Source: Methylophilales bacterium LSUCC0135 (lineage in GTDB: Bacteria; Pseudomonadota; Gammaproteobacteria; Burkholderiales; Methylophilaceae). From it: 51,210 nt of DNA. Where the stretch lies: the NCBI GenBank assembly GCA_001704575.1, contig MCAW01000002.1, positions 117,491 to 168,700 of the forward strand, read 5' to 3'. The notes under the pieces are model-generated. The model was not told the origin of the DNA. It ran no database searches and saw nothing but the letters and a program-made list of their open reading frames with translations. Below, piece by piece: positions 1-7,184 of the stretch. Each line of letters begins with the position of its first letter. Position 1 is the stretch's first letter. The position numbers were made by a program, and so were the translations under genes.

Positions 1-240
1 TGTGGTCCTGCCGGTCCAGTCAAACCAGTAGCACCAGTTTCACCTCGAGGTCCTGCTGGTCCTGCTGGTCCTGTTAAACCAGTAGCACCAGTTTCACCCT
101 GTGGTCCTGCTGGTCCAGTTTCACCCTGTGGTCCTGCTGGTCCAGTTTCACCCTGTGGTCCTGCTGGTCCTGCTAACCCAGTAGCACCAGTTTCACCCTG
201 TGGTCCTGCTGGTCCTGCTGGTCCTGCCGGTCCCGCTGGT
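1..240. repeat. Tandem collagen-type Gly-X-Y coding repeat
   Basis: Near-identical 9- and 18-base units (GGTCCTGCT and TTTCACCCTGT on the top strand) are tandemly repeated and encode Gly-Pro-Ala and Gly-Glu-Thr triplets on the reverse strand. The unit is in frame throughout, so copy-number change would lengthen or shorten the protein by whole triplets. The array continues beyond base 1. Confidence 0.9.
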
Positions 241-485
241 CCGACGCCACCAGTACTTGCTAAAATATTCCAAGAATTAGGATTAAATACTGGATTATTT
301 CCCCTATTTCTACTTGTGATTGAGATATAGGTTATACCTTGATAAAGAACTAAATCACCTTTGTTATACCTTACGTTAGAGTTCCATTCTCCGAAGAAAC
401 TTCTAACATTCACCTCTAATGCATTTGATATAACAGGTAATGCTGAAATTAACAGAAGAACTAAAAATTTAATCGCCTTTTTCAT
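1..485 (-). CDS. Secreted collagen-like repeat protein, C-terminus outside window
   Basis: The reverse strand reads from ATG at 485 off the left edge (161 codons visible). Residues 1-22 form a signal peptide (MKK start, hydrophobic [11 protein letters not shown] core, cleavage after SNA). About residues 33-72 resemble a CBM5/12-type carbohydrate-binding fold: W-x5-Y-x2-GD-x-V, then G-x-x-Y and a closing N-S-W. From about residue 80 the protein is Gly-X-Y collagen repeat made of [10 protein letters not shown]-type units, still running at base 1. Such proteins are usually surface or appendage proteins; the exact role is unknown. Codon use is AT-rich, unlike the chromosomal genes, in keeping with its place in a mobile element. 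The start is weakly supported because only a purine-rich GAAAAGAAAA lies upstream. Confidence 0.8.
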   Translation of the reverse strand, partial: MKKAIKFLVLLLISALPVISNALEVNVRSFFGEWNSNVRYNKGDLVLYQGITYISITSRNRGNNPVFNPNSWNILASTGGVGPAGPAGPAGPAGPQGETGATGLAGPAGPQGETGPAGPQGETGPAGPQGETGATGLTGPAGPAGPRGETGATGLTGPAGP

Positions 486-545
486 ATTTTTCTTTTCAGG
501 AATCAAGTTGGAATTTTGATTTAATAAAACCTTCGTTTTCCAACA

Positions 546-561
546 GTTCCTAATTAGGAAC
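546..561. promoter_or_regulatory. Perfect 16-bp palindrome between divergent genes
   Basis: GTTCCTAATTAGGAAC is a perfect palindrome in the 163-bp gap between the collagen-like gene (reverse) and the serine recombinase (forward). It could be an operator or a crossover/res subsite for the recombinase. The sequence shows only the symmetry and position. Confidence 0.45.
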
Positions 562-648
562 TCCTAGAATGTCAGAAATATAGGCGCTTGCTATTCCCAC
601 CACTGTTAGTACCATCCGCCCCGTTTTCTAACAGCGGAGGGTATCAAC

Positions 649-1254
649 ATGGCGATTTTTGGTTACGGTAGAGTCAGTACAATACTTCAAACAACAGAGA
701 ATCAGCGTCTTGAACTAGAACGCTCAGGGTTTACCCCTGACTATTGGTTTCAAGATACAGGTATCAGTGGTAAGACTGTAGCATCGGAAAGAACACAGTT
801 CAAACTCCTGCTAGAGAAGATTCGTGACGGCGAAACGCTTGTCGTCTCTAAACTTGATAGACTCGGACGGGACGCTATTGATGTATTGAGTACGGTTCGT
901 TTGTTGGAAGAGCGTCAGATTCAAGTCATCGTCCTTCAACTTGGGAAGACGGATCTCACCTCGCCGACAGGTAAGTTGTTACTCACCATGTTGTCTGCTG
1001 TCGCCGCTATGGAAAGAGATTTGTTGATAGAACGAACACAGGCGGGACTTGAACGGGCGAAATCAGAAGGTAAACAACTTGGGCGTCCGAGAAAGACTTC
1101 AAACGAACAGCGTCAGGCGATACTCAAGAAATTGAAAGACGGCGTTTCAATTAGCGCCCTATCTAGAGAATATGGTGTATCAAGGGCGAATATCATTTCA
1201 ATTAAAAATTGTATGAAACACGTTCTAGTGCCTCCCGCTTCACCTCAATGCTAG
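649..1254 (+). CDS. Serine recombinase (resolvase/invertase family)
   Basis: This 201-residue protein has the small resolvase/invertase layout. The catalytic serine is in YGRVST (residue 10), followed by a DTGISGK segment, the SKLDRLGRD block with the active-site arginines, and AMERDLLIERT at the start of the long E helix. A GRPRK hinge is followed by a helix-turn-helix (about residues 160-190, SISALSREYGVSRANIISI). It would cut and rejoin DNA at a short crossover site, either resolving element copies or inverting a segment. A clear GGAGG ribosome site lies about 10 bases before ATG 649. Its last 53 bases overlap the 3' end of the opposing integrase, so its C-terminal tail after the HTH may be incidental. 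Base composition is AT-rich like its neighbours. Confidence 0.9.
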   Translation: MAIFGYGRVSTILQTTENQRLELERSGFTPDYWFQDTGISGKTVASERTQFKLLLEKIRDGETLVVSKLDRLGRDAIDVLSTVRLLEERQIQVIVLQLGKTDLTSPTGKLLLTMLSAVAAMERDLLIERTQAGLERAKSEGKQLGRPRKTSNEQRQAILKKLKDGVSISALSREYGVSRANIISIKNCMKHVLVPPASPQC

Positions 1255-2488
1255 CACCACCGCTATAAAGTCCGTATGTAATACGAGGTTTTTCATGTCC
1301 GACTATATCTGCCGTCACATTTTCAGACACTCCTGCGTTTTCAAGGGATGTAATCAATGTTTTTCTGATGCTGTGAAAGACATGTCTATCTGAGAACCCT
1401 AAATCAGTTTTGAGTCGCCCGAAACGCTTACCTATAGCGTTTGAACGTTGTCCAAACTTATTTCGCCCCAACCCCGACAACACATATCCGTCTTGGGATG
1501 ACTCAACAAGCGATTGAATCAATGGTTTTAGTTTTGAATGTATGGGGACGACTCGCACACCTGCTTCAGTTTTGGATTCCACAATGCTGAATAGATTGTT
1601 CTTCAAATCAACGTCCGCCGTTTTTAGAGAACATAACTCTTCAATGCGTGCGCCTGTATATGCTCCCATCATGATGAGGTGTGATAATTGTGTATTATTT
1701 TTTGACGACAGATAAAGTGATACCAATTCTTCATCAGTGAACGGTACCCATGACTGTATTTTATTGAGTCCTTTTTTATTGGTGCCTTTCGTTCGCTTGA
1801 ATTCGTCGGGCACGAAGAACGGGTTAGCAGTGTCTTTAGATATTTCTTTTATAAATTTCAGATAATTAAAGAAGTTTTTGCCCGAACCGACAACACGGTT
1901 TATCGTTGCCGCCGTCAAATGATTGTTCCTTGCATGTTCTTTAATCCAATGCTCTATCAAATCCTTGGTGAAATAGTTTGCTGTCGGAAAGAAGTTGAGC
2001 ATTTCATTTAAGTCACTCTTCATCTGAAAGATTGTTTTTGAAGCAAGTCCACGGTTTTTCTCATGTTCTTCCCACGCAGGAAGCAGTTCCTTCATGTATT
2101 TGCGATGTCCTGATGCTATGGATTTAAAGATTTCAGCAGTAGTTTCGCCTTTTTCTTCACGAATGAATTGTTCTTGCTCTTCAATGATTTCCTTAACAAG
2201 TCCTCGTTTACTCTTTTCCTTACTCTGTCTGAGCATATCAAGGGCGGCATTGATAATCGGATCTTCTGCTGTCGCCCTAGCATTTGCGACTTCGTTCTTC
2301 CACGCCAACACGAGTGCTTGGGCACGCAATTCAGCGACTTTCAAGTCGGATGTCTTGGTAGATTGGTAGAATTTTGCTTTGTTAATGACATGCCTGACGT
2401 CTTTGGGGACGTAATAAACAGCGTAATACGTCTTATAACGCAGTTCTAGATAGGAAGATTTTGTGAGTTTTCTAGTCATTTTGGACAT
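1202..2488 (-). CDS. Tyrosine recombinase / phage-type integrase
   Basis: The N-terminal part (about residues 10-80) has the YLxxR-x3-YYAVYYVPKDVR pattern of an arm-type binding domain of prophage and island integrases. A SAM-like core-binding region lies around residues 130-220. The catalytic domain shows the first Arg in GAYTGARIEELCSLK, HSIRKTL (His-x-x-Arg) and VGHEKPRITYGLYSG (His and the nucleophilic Tyr). All catalytic landmarks are present, so the enzyme is probably active. ATG 2488 is used here; an upstream GTG at 2518 would add 10 residues and ATG 2479 would remove three. None has a strong Shine-Dalgarno. The gene reads inward from the presumed attR at about 2600, as is usual for element integrases. 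Confidence 0.9.
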   Translation of the reverse strand: MSKMTRKLTKSSYLELRYKTYYAVYYVPKDVRHVINKAKFYQSTKTSDLKVAELRAQALVLAWKNEVANARATAEDPIINAALDMLRQSKEKSKRGLVKEIIEEQEQFIREEKGETTAEIFKSIASGHRKYMKELLPAWEEHEKNRGLASKTIFQMKSDLNEMLNFFPTANYFTKDLIEHWIKEHARNNHLTAATINRVVGSGKNFFNYLKFIKEISKDTANPFFVPDEFKRTKGTNKKGLNKIQSWVPFTDEELVSLYLSSKNNTQLSHLIMMGAYTGARIEELCSLKTADVDLKNNLFSIVESKTEAGVRVVPIHSKLKPLIQSLVESSQDGYVLSGLGRNKFGQRSNAIGKRFGRLKTDLGFSDRHVFHSIRKTLITSLENAGVSENVTADIVGHEKPRITYGLYSGGASIEVKREALERVSYNF

Positions 2489-2512
2489 TCTATGACTGAA
2501 TCTAGATGATTT

Positions 2513-2539
2513 CAACACATGTTTTCACCACATGTGTTG
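2513..2539. repeat. Inverted repeat at the integrase 5' end
   Basis: CAACACATG (2513-2521) and CATGTGTTG (2531-2539) are perfect 9-bp inverted arms separated by 9 bases. They sit just upstream of the integrase ATG and overlap the possible GTG start at 2518. Either an operator for integrase control or an integrase/excisionase arm site would fit. Confidence 0.5.
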
Positions 2540-2573
2540 CTCTTAAACCTAATACTGTATTATATTCTTAAGG

Positions 2574-2612
2574 TTGGCGGAGAATAAAATATTTTCCCGT
2601 CTACTCCGCCAA
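2574..2612. other. Putative attR: tRNA-Ser 3'-end-like sequence
   Basis: The top strand at 2597-2612 reads CCCGTCTACTCCGCCA. This fits a tRNA-Ser 3' end: T-stem strand CCCGT, acceptor strand CTACTCC, discriminator G, then CCA. No 5' tRNA body lies upstream, so only a 3' fragment is present, as expected for the far-side direct repeat left by integration into a tRNA gene. TTGGCGGAG (2574-2582) and CTCCGCCAA (2604-2612) also form a 9-bp inverted repeat. Inference: the element lies to the left and the intact tRNA-Ser is at its other end. Confidence 0.55.
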
Positions 2613-2640
2613 ACAATTCATCTGTCATTCAAAATGGCTA

Positions 2641-2673
2641 AAAAAGCGGCTCGATAAAACGGGCCGCTTTTTA
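2641..2673 (+). terminator. Rho-independent terminator, probably of the displaced tRNA
   Basis: AAAGCGGC-TCG, loop, CGG-GCCGCTTTTT forms a strong stem followed by a T run. No forward gene ends just before it in this window. It fits as the native terminator of a tRNA-Ser gene separated from it by the integrated element. Confidence 0.7.
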
Positions 2674-2804
2674 TTTACGGGCCACAGCCGCGAAACAGCA
2701 TTCTTTATCCATGCTAAGCCGCAACGTTTTTTTCCGGTAGTGGTCTGTTTGGCACTATCATCGCTTTAACGGTAATCGCTCAAATTCTATGGATACAGAC
2801 TGAC

Positions 2805-3101
2805 ATGCTCGGTGTTTTCGGTATTTTCTTCGGACTGATGGGAATCTTCTTCTGGGGTCTGGTTTTCGTGCCGCTAGGCCTGCTCTGCACCGTGCTGTGC
2901 TTTTTCAACAAGCAGGCATCGCTCGGGTTGGTCAGTCTGGTCATCAATCTGGTGGCGATTGTTGTCTCGCCCAGCATCTGGCTGCTGGTGCTGGCGCTGA
3001 TCGCCTGGTTCGGCATCGATACCAGCCAGCTACCAGCACCGCCGGCCGACTCAAACCTGATTCACGCGCTGCAGCGTGTATCAGTTTGTAACTATGGATA
3101 A
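2805..3101 (+). CDS. Small hydrophobic membrane protein, unknown function
   Basis: This encodes 98 residues with about three hydrophobic segments (residues 2-32 and 38-70) and a short polar tail. I do not recognise a family. The only standard start is ATG 2805, without a good ribosome site. The frame is open upstream to a TAA near 2713 and would also translate as a hydrophobic helix (SGLFGTIIALTVIAQILW), so the gene may use a non-standard start or be the remnant of a longer membrane protein. It lies between the element boundary and the ahpF terminator. Confidence 0.45.
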   Translation: MLGVFGIFFGLMGIFFWGLVFVPLGLLCTVLCFFNKQASLGLVSLVINLVAIVVSPSIWLLVLALIAWFGIDTSQLPAPPADSNLIHALQRVSVCNYG

Positions 3102-3105
3102 ACGT

Positions 3106-3130
3106 AAAAAACGGGGGCTGTTTGCCCCCG
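3106..3130 (-). terminator. Terminator of ahpF
   Basis: CGGGGGC (3112-3118), loop, GCCCCCG (3124-3130). On the reverse strand the stem is followed by TTTTTT, about 50 bases after the ahpF stop. Confidence 0.8.
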
Positions 3131-3179
3131 TTGCGGTTTGCATTTTCCGGCAGCTTGTAGCTGCCTTCTTCATGCATGA

Positions 3180-4724
3180 CTATTGCCGGATCAGGTAATC
3201 GAATGCACCCAGTGCTGCGCGGGCGCCATCGCCTACTGCAATCACGATCTGCTTGTATGGGATGGTAGTGACATCACCTGCGGCGAATACACCCGGCACC
3301 GAAGTCATGCCGTGGCTGTCCACCTCGATTTCGCCGTATTTGCTCAAGTTGACCGTGTCCTTCAGCCAATCTGTGTTGGGCACCAGGCCGATCTGCACGA
3401 ATACACCGGCCAGTTCGACATGACGTGAGGCACCGGTCGCACGGTCGATATAGGTGAGACCGTTGACCTTGCCGCCAGCACCGGTGATCTCGGTCGTTTG
3501 CGCCTGGCAGATGACCTCGACATTGGGCAGACTGTTGAGCTTCTTCTGTAATACGGCATCCGCACGTAACTGCTCGCCGAATTCGATCAGTGTGACATGC
3601 GCCACGAAACCGGCGAGATCGATGGCGGCTTCGACACCGGAGTTGCCGCCGCCTACCACCGCCACTTTCTGGCCCTTGAACAGCGGACCATCACAGTGCG
3701 GGCAGTAAGCCACGCCATGACCGCGATATTCTTTTTCGCCCGGCACGTTGAGCTCACGCCAGCGTGCGCCGGTAGCAAGAATCACCGCCTTGCTCTTCAG
3801 CACTGCGCCGTTGGTCAATTTGACTTCGAACTGCTTGCCGTTCTGCGTGAGATGCTCTGCACGTTGCAGATTCATGATCTCGACCTCATAGCTCTTGACG
3901 TGCTCTTCCAGAGCCGCCACCAGCTTCGGCCCTTCAGTTTCCTTGACCGAGATGAAGTTCTCGATGCCGAGCGTATCCATCACCTGACCACCGAAACGCT
4001 CTGCAATGATGCCGGTGCGTATGCCCTTGCGTGCGGCATAAATGGCGGCCGATGCACCAGCCGGGCCACCGCCGACAATCAGCATGTCAAACGGCTCCTT
4101 GGCGTTCAGCTTCTCTGCCTCGCGTGCCACGCTGCGGGTGTCAATACGCGCGAGGAACTGCTCGAGCTCCATGCGGCCCTGATCGAAATGTTCACCGTTC
4201 AGGTAAACGGTCGGCACTGCCATGATCTGGCGCTGGTCGACTTCGGCCTGGAACATCGCACCGTCGATCATGGTGTGGGTGATGCCGGGGTTGTAAAGCG
4301 CCATCAGGTTGAGTGCCTGCACGACGTCCGGGCAATTGTGGCAGGACAGCGAAATGTAGGTTTCGAAGTGATATTCACCCTCGATGTTGCGAATCTGCTC
4401 CAGCGTTTCCTCGCTGGCCTTGGGCGGATGACCGCCAGCCTGCAGCAACGCCAGCACCAGCGATGTAAATTCATGCCCCATCGGAATACCGGCGAAATGG
4501 ACACGCCCGCTTTCGCCCGCACGACCCACGCTGAAAGAAGGGCGGCGCGCAGACGATCCGTCTTCACGCAGACTGATTTTCGGTGAAAGTGCTGCTATCT
4601 CATGCAACATTTCACGCATTTCCTGCGCCTTGGCGCTGGCATCAAGACTGGCCACCAATTCGACCGGCTGTTGCAGCTTGTCGAAATAGGCCTTCAACTG
4701 GTTCTGGATATTGATATCGAGCAT
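3180..4724 (-). CDS. ahpF: Alkyl hydroperoxide reductase subunit F
   Basis: This 514-residue flavoprotein (E. coli 521) passes electrons from NADH to AhpC. The N-terminal domain contains the thioredoxin-like fold with CHNC ([11 protein letters not shown]). A FAD-binding [10 protein letters not shown] motif lies near residue 216, followed by the catalytic CPHC pair ([10 protein letters not shown]) and an NAD-binding [10 protein letters not shown]. The C-terminal FAD motif is [11 protein letters not shown] 4724 is chosen because GAGGAAA precedes it and it aligns with the [14 protein letters not shown] start of the family; a longer in-frame start adds 14 unlikely residues. It follows ahpC on the same strand, but the 246-bp gap between them holds a MITE-like element, so coupling may be reduced. 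Confidence 0.97.
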   Translation of the reverse strand: MLDINIQNQLKAYFDKLQQPVELVASLDASAKAQEMREMLHEIAALSPKISLREDGSSARRPSFSVGRAGESGRVHFAGIPMGHEFTSLVLALLQAGGHPPKASEETLEQIRNIEGEYHFETYISLSCHNCPDVVQALNLMALYNPGITHTMIDGAMFQAEVDQRQIMAVPTVYLNGEHFDQGRMELEQFLARIDTRSVAREAEKLNAKEPFDMLIVGGGPAGASAAIYAARKGIRTGIIAERFGGQVMDTLGIENFISVKETEGPKLVAALEEHVKSYEVEIMNLQRAEHLTQNGKQFEVKLTNGAVLKSKAVILATGARWRELNVPGEKEYRGHGVAYCPHCDGPLFKGQKVAVVGGGNSGVEAAIDLAGFVAHVTLIEFGEQLRADAVLQKKLNSLPNVEVICQAQTTEITGAGGKVNGLTYIDRATGASRHVELAGVFVQIGLVPNTDWLKDTVNLSKYGEIEVDSHGMTSVPGVFAAGDVTTIPYKQIVIAVGDGARAALGAFDYLIRQ

Positions 4725-4829
4725 GGGTTTTCCTCTACATGGATTTTCACTGCAAAGCGGTCGCACATGGTGACCGCTTCACGCTGAAAACCGGCCCGGA
4801 TCTGCACCCGGGGAAATTTTCATTTTCGC

Positions 4830-4970
4830 AAACGCTGAATTCGGCTTAGCGAGGAGGATGGGCTGCAAGGCGCACGGAACGCAGAAACCGGAATGTACAG
4901 ATTAGTACATGAGGATTTCGATTACCGCGCAACACAGCAGACCACCTCCACAGCATGCCGAAACAGTGTT
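4830..4970. mobile_element. MITE-like element, copy A (ahpC-ahpF gap)
   Basis: The ends are imperfect inverted repeats: AAACGCTGAATTCGGC on the left, and GCCGAAACAGTGTTT on the right. The core matches copy B at 21326-21472 (GCAAGGCGC, CGGAACGCA, TACCGCGCAAC, CAGCA). At the centre TGTAC/GTACA forms a hairpin where copy B has GTAT/ATAC, a compensatory difference. The right end touches the ahpC TAA stop (4971-4973). It encodes no transposase, so it would be non-autonomous. Confidence 0.65.
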
Positions 4971-5537
4971 TTAGATCTTGCCGACCAGATCAAGGCTAGG
5001 CGCAATTGTCGCAGCACCTTCATTCCACTTGGCCGGGCAAACCTGGCCTGGGTGTTCTGCAACGTACTTGGCAGCCTTCAGCTTGCGCAGGGTTTCCTTG
5101 ACGTCACGGGCAATCGCGTTGTCATGGATTTCCAGTGTCTTGATCACGCCTTCCGGATTGATCACGAAAGTACCGCGCAGTGCCAGACCTTCTTCATCGA
5201 TGTGCACGCCGAAAGCGCGGGTCAGCTGGTGTGTCGGATCGCCGACCAGCGGGAACTTCGCCTTGCCGACAGCCGGGGAAGTCTCGTGCCATACCTTGTG
5301 CGAGAAATGGGTGTCGGTGGTGACGATGTACACTTCTGCGCCCATTTTCTGGAATTCGGCGTAGTTGTCAGCAGCGTCTTCAACTTCAGTCGGGCAGTTG
5401 AACGTGAAAGCAGCCGGCATGAAAATCACGACGGACCACTTGCCCTTCAGGTTGGCTTCGGTCACTTCGACGAACTGGCCGTTATGAAAAGCTTGCGCCT
5501 TGAACGGTTGAACCTGGGTATTGATAAGAGATGACAT
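4971..5537 (-). CDS. ahpC: Alkyl hydroperoxide reductase subunit C (peroxiredoxin)
   Basis: This 188-residue typical 2-Cys peroxiredoxin reduces H2O2, organic peroxides and peroxynitrite using AhpF. The peroxidatic cysteine is in FTFNCPTEVEDA (about residue 48), and the resolving cysteine is in HPGQVCPAKWNEG (about residue 167). Length matches E. coli AhpC (187). ATG 5537 is preceded by a strong AAGGAGG; a longer frame to 5603 has no such site. An OxyR-type half site lies 90-105 bases upstream, suggesting peroxide induction. The stop codon abuts a MITE-like element. Confidence 0.97.
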   Translation of the reverse strand: MSSLINTQVQPFKAQAFHNGQFVEVTEANLKGKWSVVIFMPAAFTFNCPTEVEDAADNYAEFQKMGAEVYIVTTDTHFSHKVWHETSPAVGKAKFPLVGDPTHQLTRAFGVHIDEEGLALRGTFVINPEGVIKTLEIHDNAIARDVKETLRKLKAAKYVAEHPGQVCPAKWNEGAATIAPSLDLVGKI

Positions 5538-5626
5538 ATTGCCTCCTTGTTGGTTGATGAATTTGGAACAACGCAATTTTAGGTAAAACTGCTCAATAAA
5601 CAAAATTGATTATTTATAATTACTCA

Positions 5627-5641
5627 ATAGATAAAAGCTAT
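5627..5641. promoter_or_regulatory. OxyR-like half site upstream of ahpC
   Basis: ATAGATAAAAGCTAT matches the OxyR half-site consensus ATAGntnnnanCTAT at every fixed position. The second half expected seven bases further on is degenerate. It lies 90 bases before the ahpC start. OxyR control of ahpC is well established in proteobacteria; binding here is inferred. Confidence 0.6.
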
Positions 5642-5815
5642 AACATGCAAGCTATTGTTGTCATTGATAAAAACAATGTTGGCCCCTGTGCATTGCGCTG
5701 CCATCATGCGCTATGATTGTTTCAGATGTTCGGTCAAGCGCCGGTAGCAGCGGCTATGACTTTGGTACACGGCTGTAAACAGGCAGGCCGGCAATTGATG
5801 AGACAAGGAAAACCG

Positions 5816-6748
5816 ATGGAAATTACACGCGAAGCAGTCCCTGCCAGCTGGTTCGAAGCGCTGCAGGAGCACGCCAGAAAACATACCCTGACCGCCGCGG
5901 GACTGGTACTGGCCCTGCTTGTCATGGCGTTGCTGTTGATACAAAGCTTGATACAGGCGTTTTCCGGCGAGGCCAGCGTCGCCCTGCGCTATGCCTTGCT
6001 CGGCGGTATGGCGGGATTTGCAGCGACCGCATTGGGCGCCTTGCCCGCCTTGGCATTGCGCGGCATCCCGCAAAAACTGGAGGATTCCATGCTTGGTCTC
6101 GCCGCCGGCATGATGCTGGCCGCCAGCGCATTCTCCTTGTTGCTGCCGGGTCTTGAGGCCGGTGAATTGCTGCTGCATGCCAAATTTCCGGCGGCGCTGG
6201 TAGTCGTCACCGGCATGGCGCTGGGCGTGTTGCTGATGCTCGGACTGGACGAATTCACCCCGCATGAACATGAAAAGAACGGTCCCTGTGGCCCGGGTCA
6301 TGAGCGTTGCGGACGGGTGTGGTTGTTCGTGTTTGCCATCGCCTTGCACAACCTGCCTGAAGGCATGGCGATCGGTGTCAGCATGTCGCAGGGCGACCTC
6401 GCAGTCGGCCTGCCATTGACCAGCGCCATTGCAATTCAGGACATCCCTGAAGGCCTCGCCGTTGCGCTCGCCATGCGCGGTGCCGGATTCACCGCCGGCA
6501 AGGCCGTGCTGGTCGCAGGCCTCAGCGGCTTGCTGGAACCGGTCGGCGCGTTTCTCGGCGTCGGCCTCTCCAGCGGCTTTGCACTGGCTTATCCGGTCGG
6601 TCTGGGCCTAGCAGCGGGCACGATGATTTTCGTCGTTTCCCACGAAGTCATCCCGGAAACTCACCGCAACGGCCACCAGACTTCGGCCACGATCGGGCTG
6701 ATGCTGGGTTTCGCCGTCATGATGATTCTGGACACGAGCCTTGGTTAA
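5816..6748 (+). CDS. ZIP family metal transporter
   Basis: This 310-residue inner-membrane protein has about eight hydrophobic segments. It shows the signature metal-binding helices of ZIP/GufA-type transporters: HNLPEGMAIGVS (about residue 180) and QDIPEGLAVAL (about 210), with a late VVSHEVIPETHR. ZIP proteins bring Zn2+, Fe2+ or Mn2+ into the cytoplasm; which metal applies here cannot be read. A His/Cys-rich loop (HEHEKNGPCGPGHERC) precedes the first motif and may bind metal. ATG 5816 is chosen because AAGGA lies just upstream. Its stop overlaps the convergent DUF4186 gene by 4 bases. Confidence 0.9.
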   Translation: MEITREAVPASWFEALQEHARKHTLTAAGLVLALLVMALLLIQSLIQAFSGEASVALRYALLGGMAGFAATALGALPALALRGIPQKLEDSMLGLAAGMMLAASAFSLLLPGLEAGELLLHAKFPAALVVVTGMALGVLLMLGLDEFTPHEHEKNGPCGPGHERCGRVWLFVFAIALHNLPEGMAIGVSMSQGDLAVGLPLTSAIAIQDIPEGLAVALAMRGAGFTAGKAVLVAGLSGLLEPVGAFLGVGLSSGFALAYPVGLGLAAGTMIFVVSHEVIPETHRNGHQTSATIGLMLGFAVMMILDTSLG

Positions 6749-7110
6749 ACGGATGACGCCTGCAATTGTAATTGCATCCAGTACTGCAACACGCTCAGCA
6801 CGTAGTGCTTTTCTGCCGCGTTGAGCGCATGCCCGGCCGGGATATGATGCCATTTCTGCAAACAACTGCGGCAGCAACAGGCGGTGGCATGCTGGGCAAC
6901 AAACACCGGATGACCGCGGAACGGCGTCTGCTTGCCATCGTTGGCAATGTGCGCCGGTGCCAGCCGGCGGTCGATGAAATCGGCGGCGTGACGCATCACC
7001 AAAGGCAAGCCCTTGTCGCGCAGATAGGCCAAATCTTCCGCGCTCAGCCGGAAACTGCTGCGGAAACGCGAGCGCGCCAGCGCCGCAAACAATGCCGCCT
7101 GATTTCTCAT
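6745..7110 (-). CDS. DUF4186 family protein
   Basis: This 121-residue protein fits DUF4186: RFRLS-like opening (FRLSAEDLAYLRDKG), ADFIDRRLAPAHIANDGKQTPFRGHPVFVAQHATACCCRSCLQKWHHIP. The His and Cys pattern (H-A-T-A-C-C-C-R-x-C, then KWH) suggests a metal-binding centre, but no function is established. GAGGAG precedes ATG 7110. It ends tail to tail with the ZIP gene (4-base overlap) and starts divergently from the deacetylase-like gene. Confidence 0.85.
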   Translation of the reverse strand: MRNQAALFAALARSRFRSSFRLSAEDLAYLRDKGLPLVMRHAADFIDRRLAPAHIANDGKQTPFRGHPVFVAQHATACCCRSCLQKWHHIPAGHALNAAEKHYVLSVLQYWMQLQLQASSV

Positions 7111-7184
7111 ATCACTCCTCGCCGGAAACTGTCATCCGCACCGGCACGCCTGCCAAACATCGATACGCCAGACGAAATTCTGCC

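Noticed and set aside
1-240. Possible CRISPR array or satellite from the regular repeats
   Set aside because: Units are short, contiguous, in frame and translate to Gly-X-Y collagen triplets; there are no spacers.
2094-2449. Forward frames opposite the integrase N-terminus
   Set aside because: Antisense of a well-supported integrase with no features of their own.
3597-4586. Forward open frame of 329 codons opposite ahpF
   Set aside because: Antisense shadow of AhpF, His/Arg-rich with no recognisable motif.
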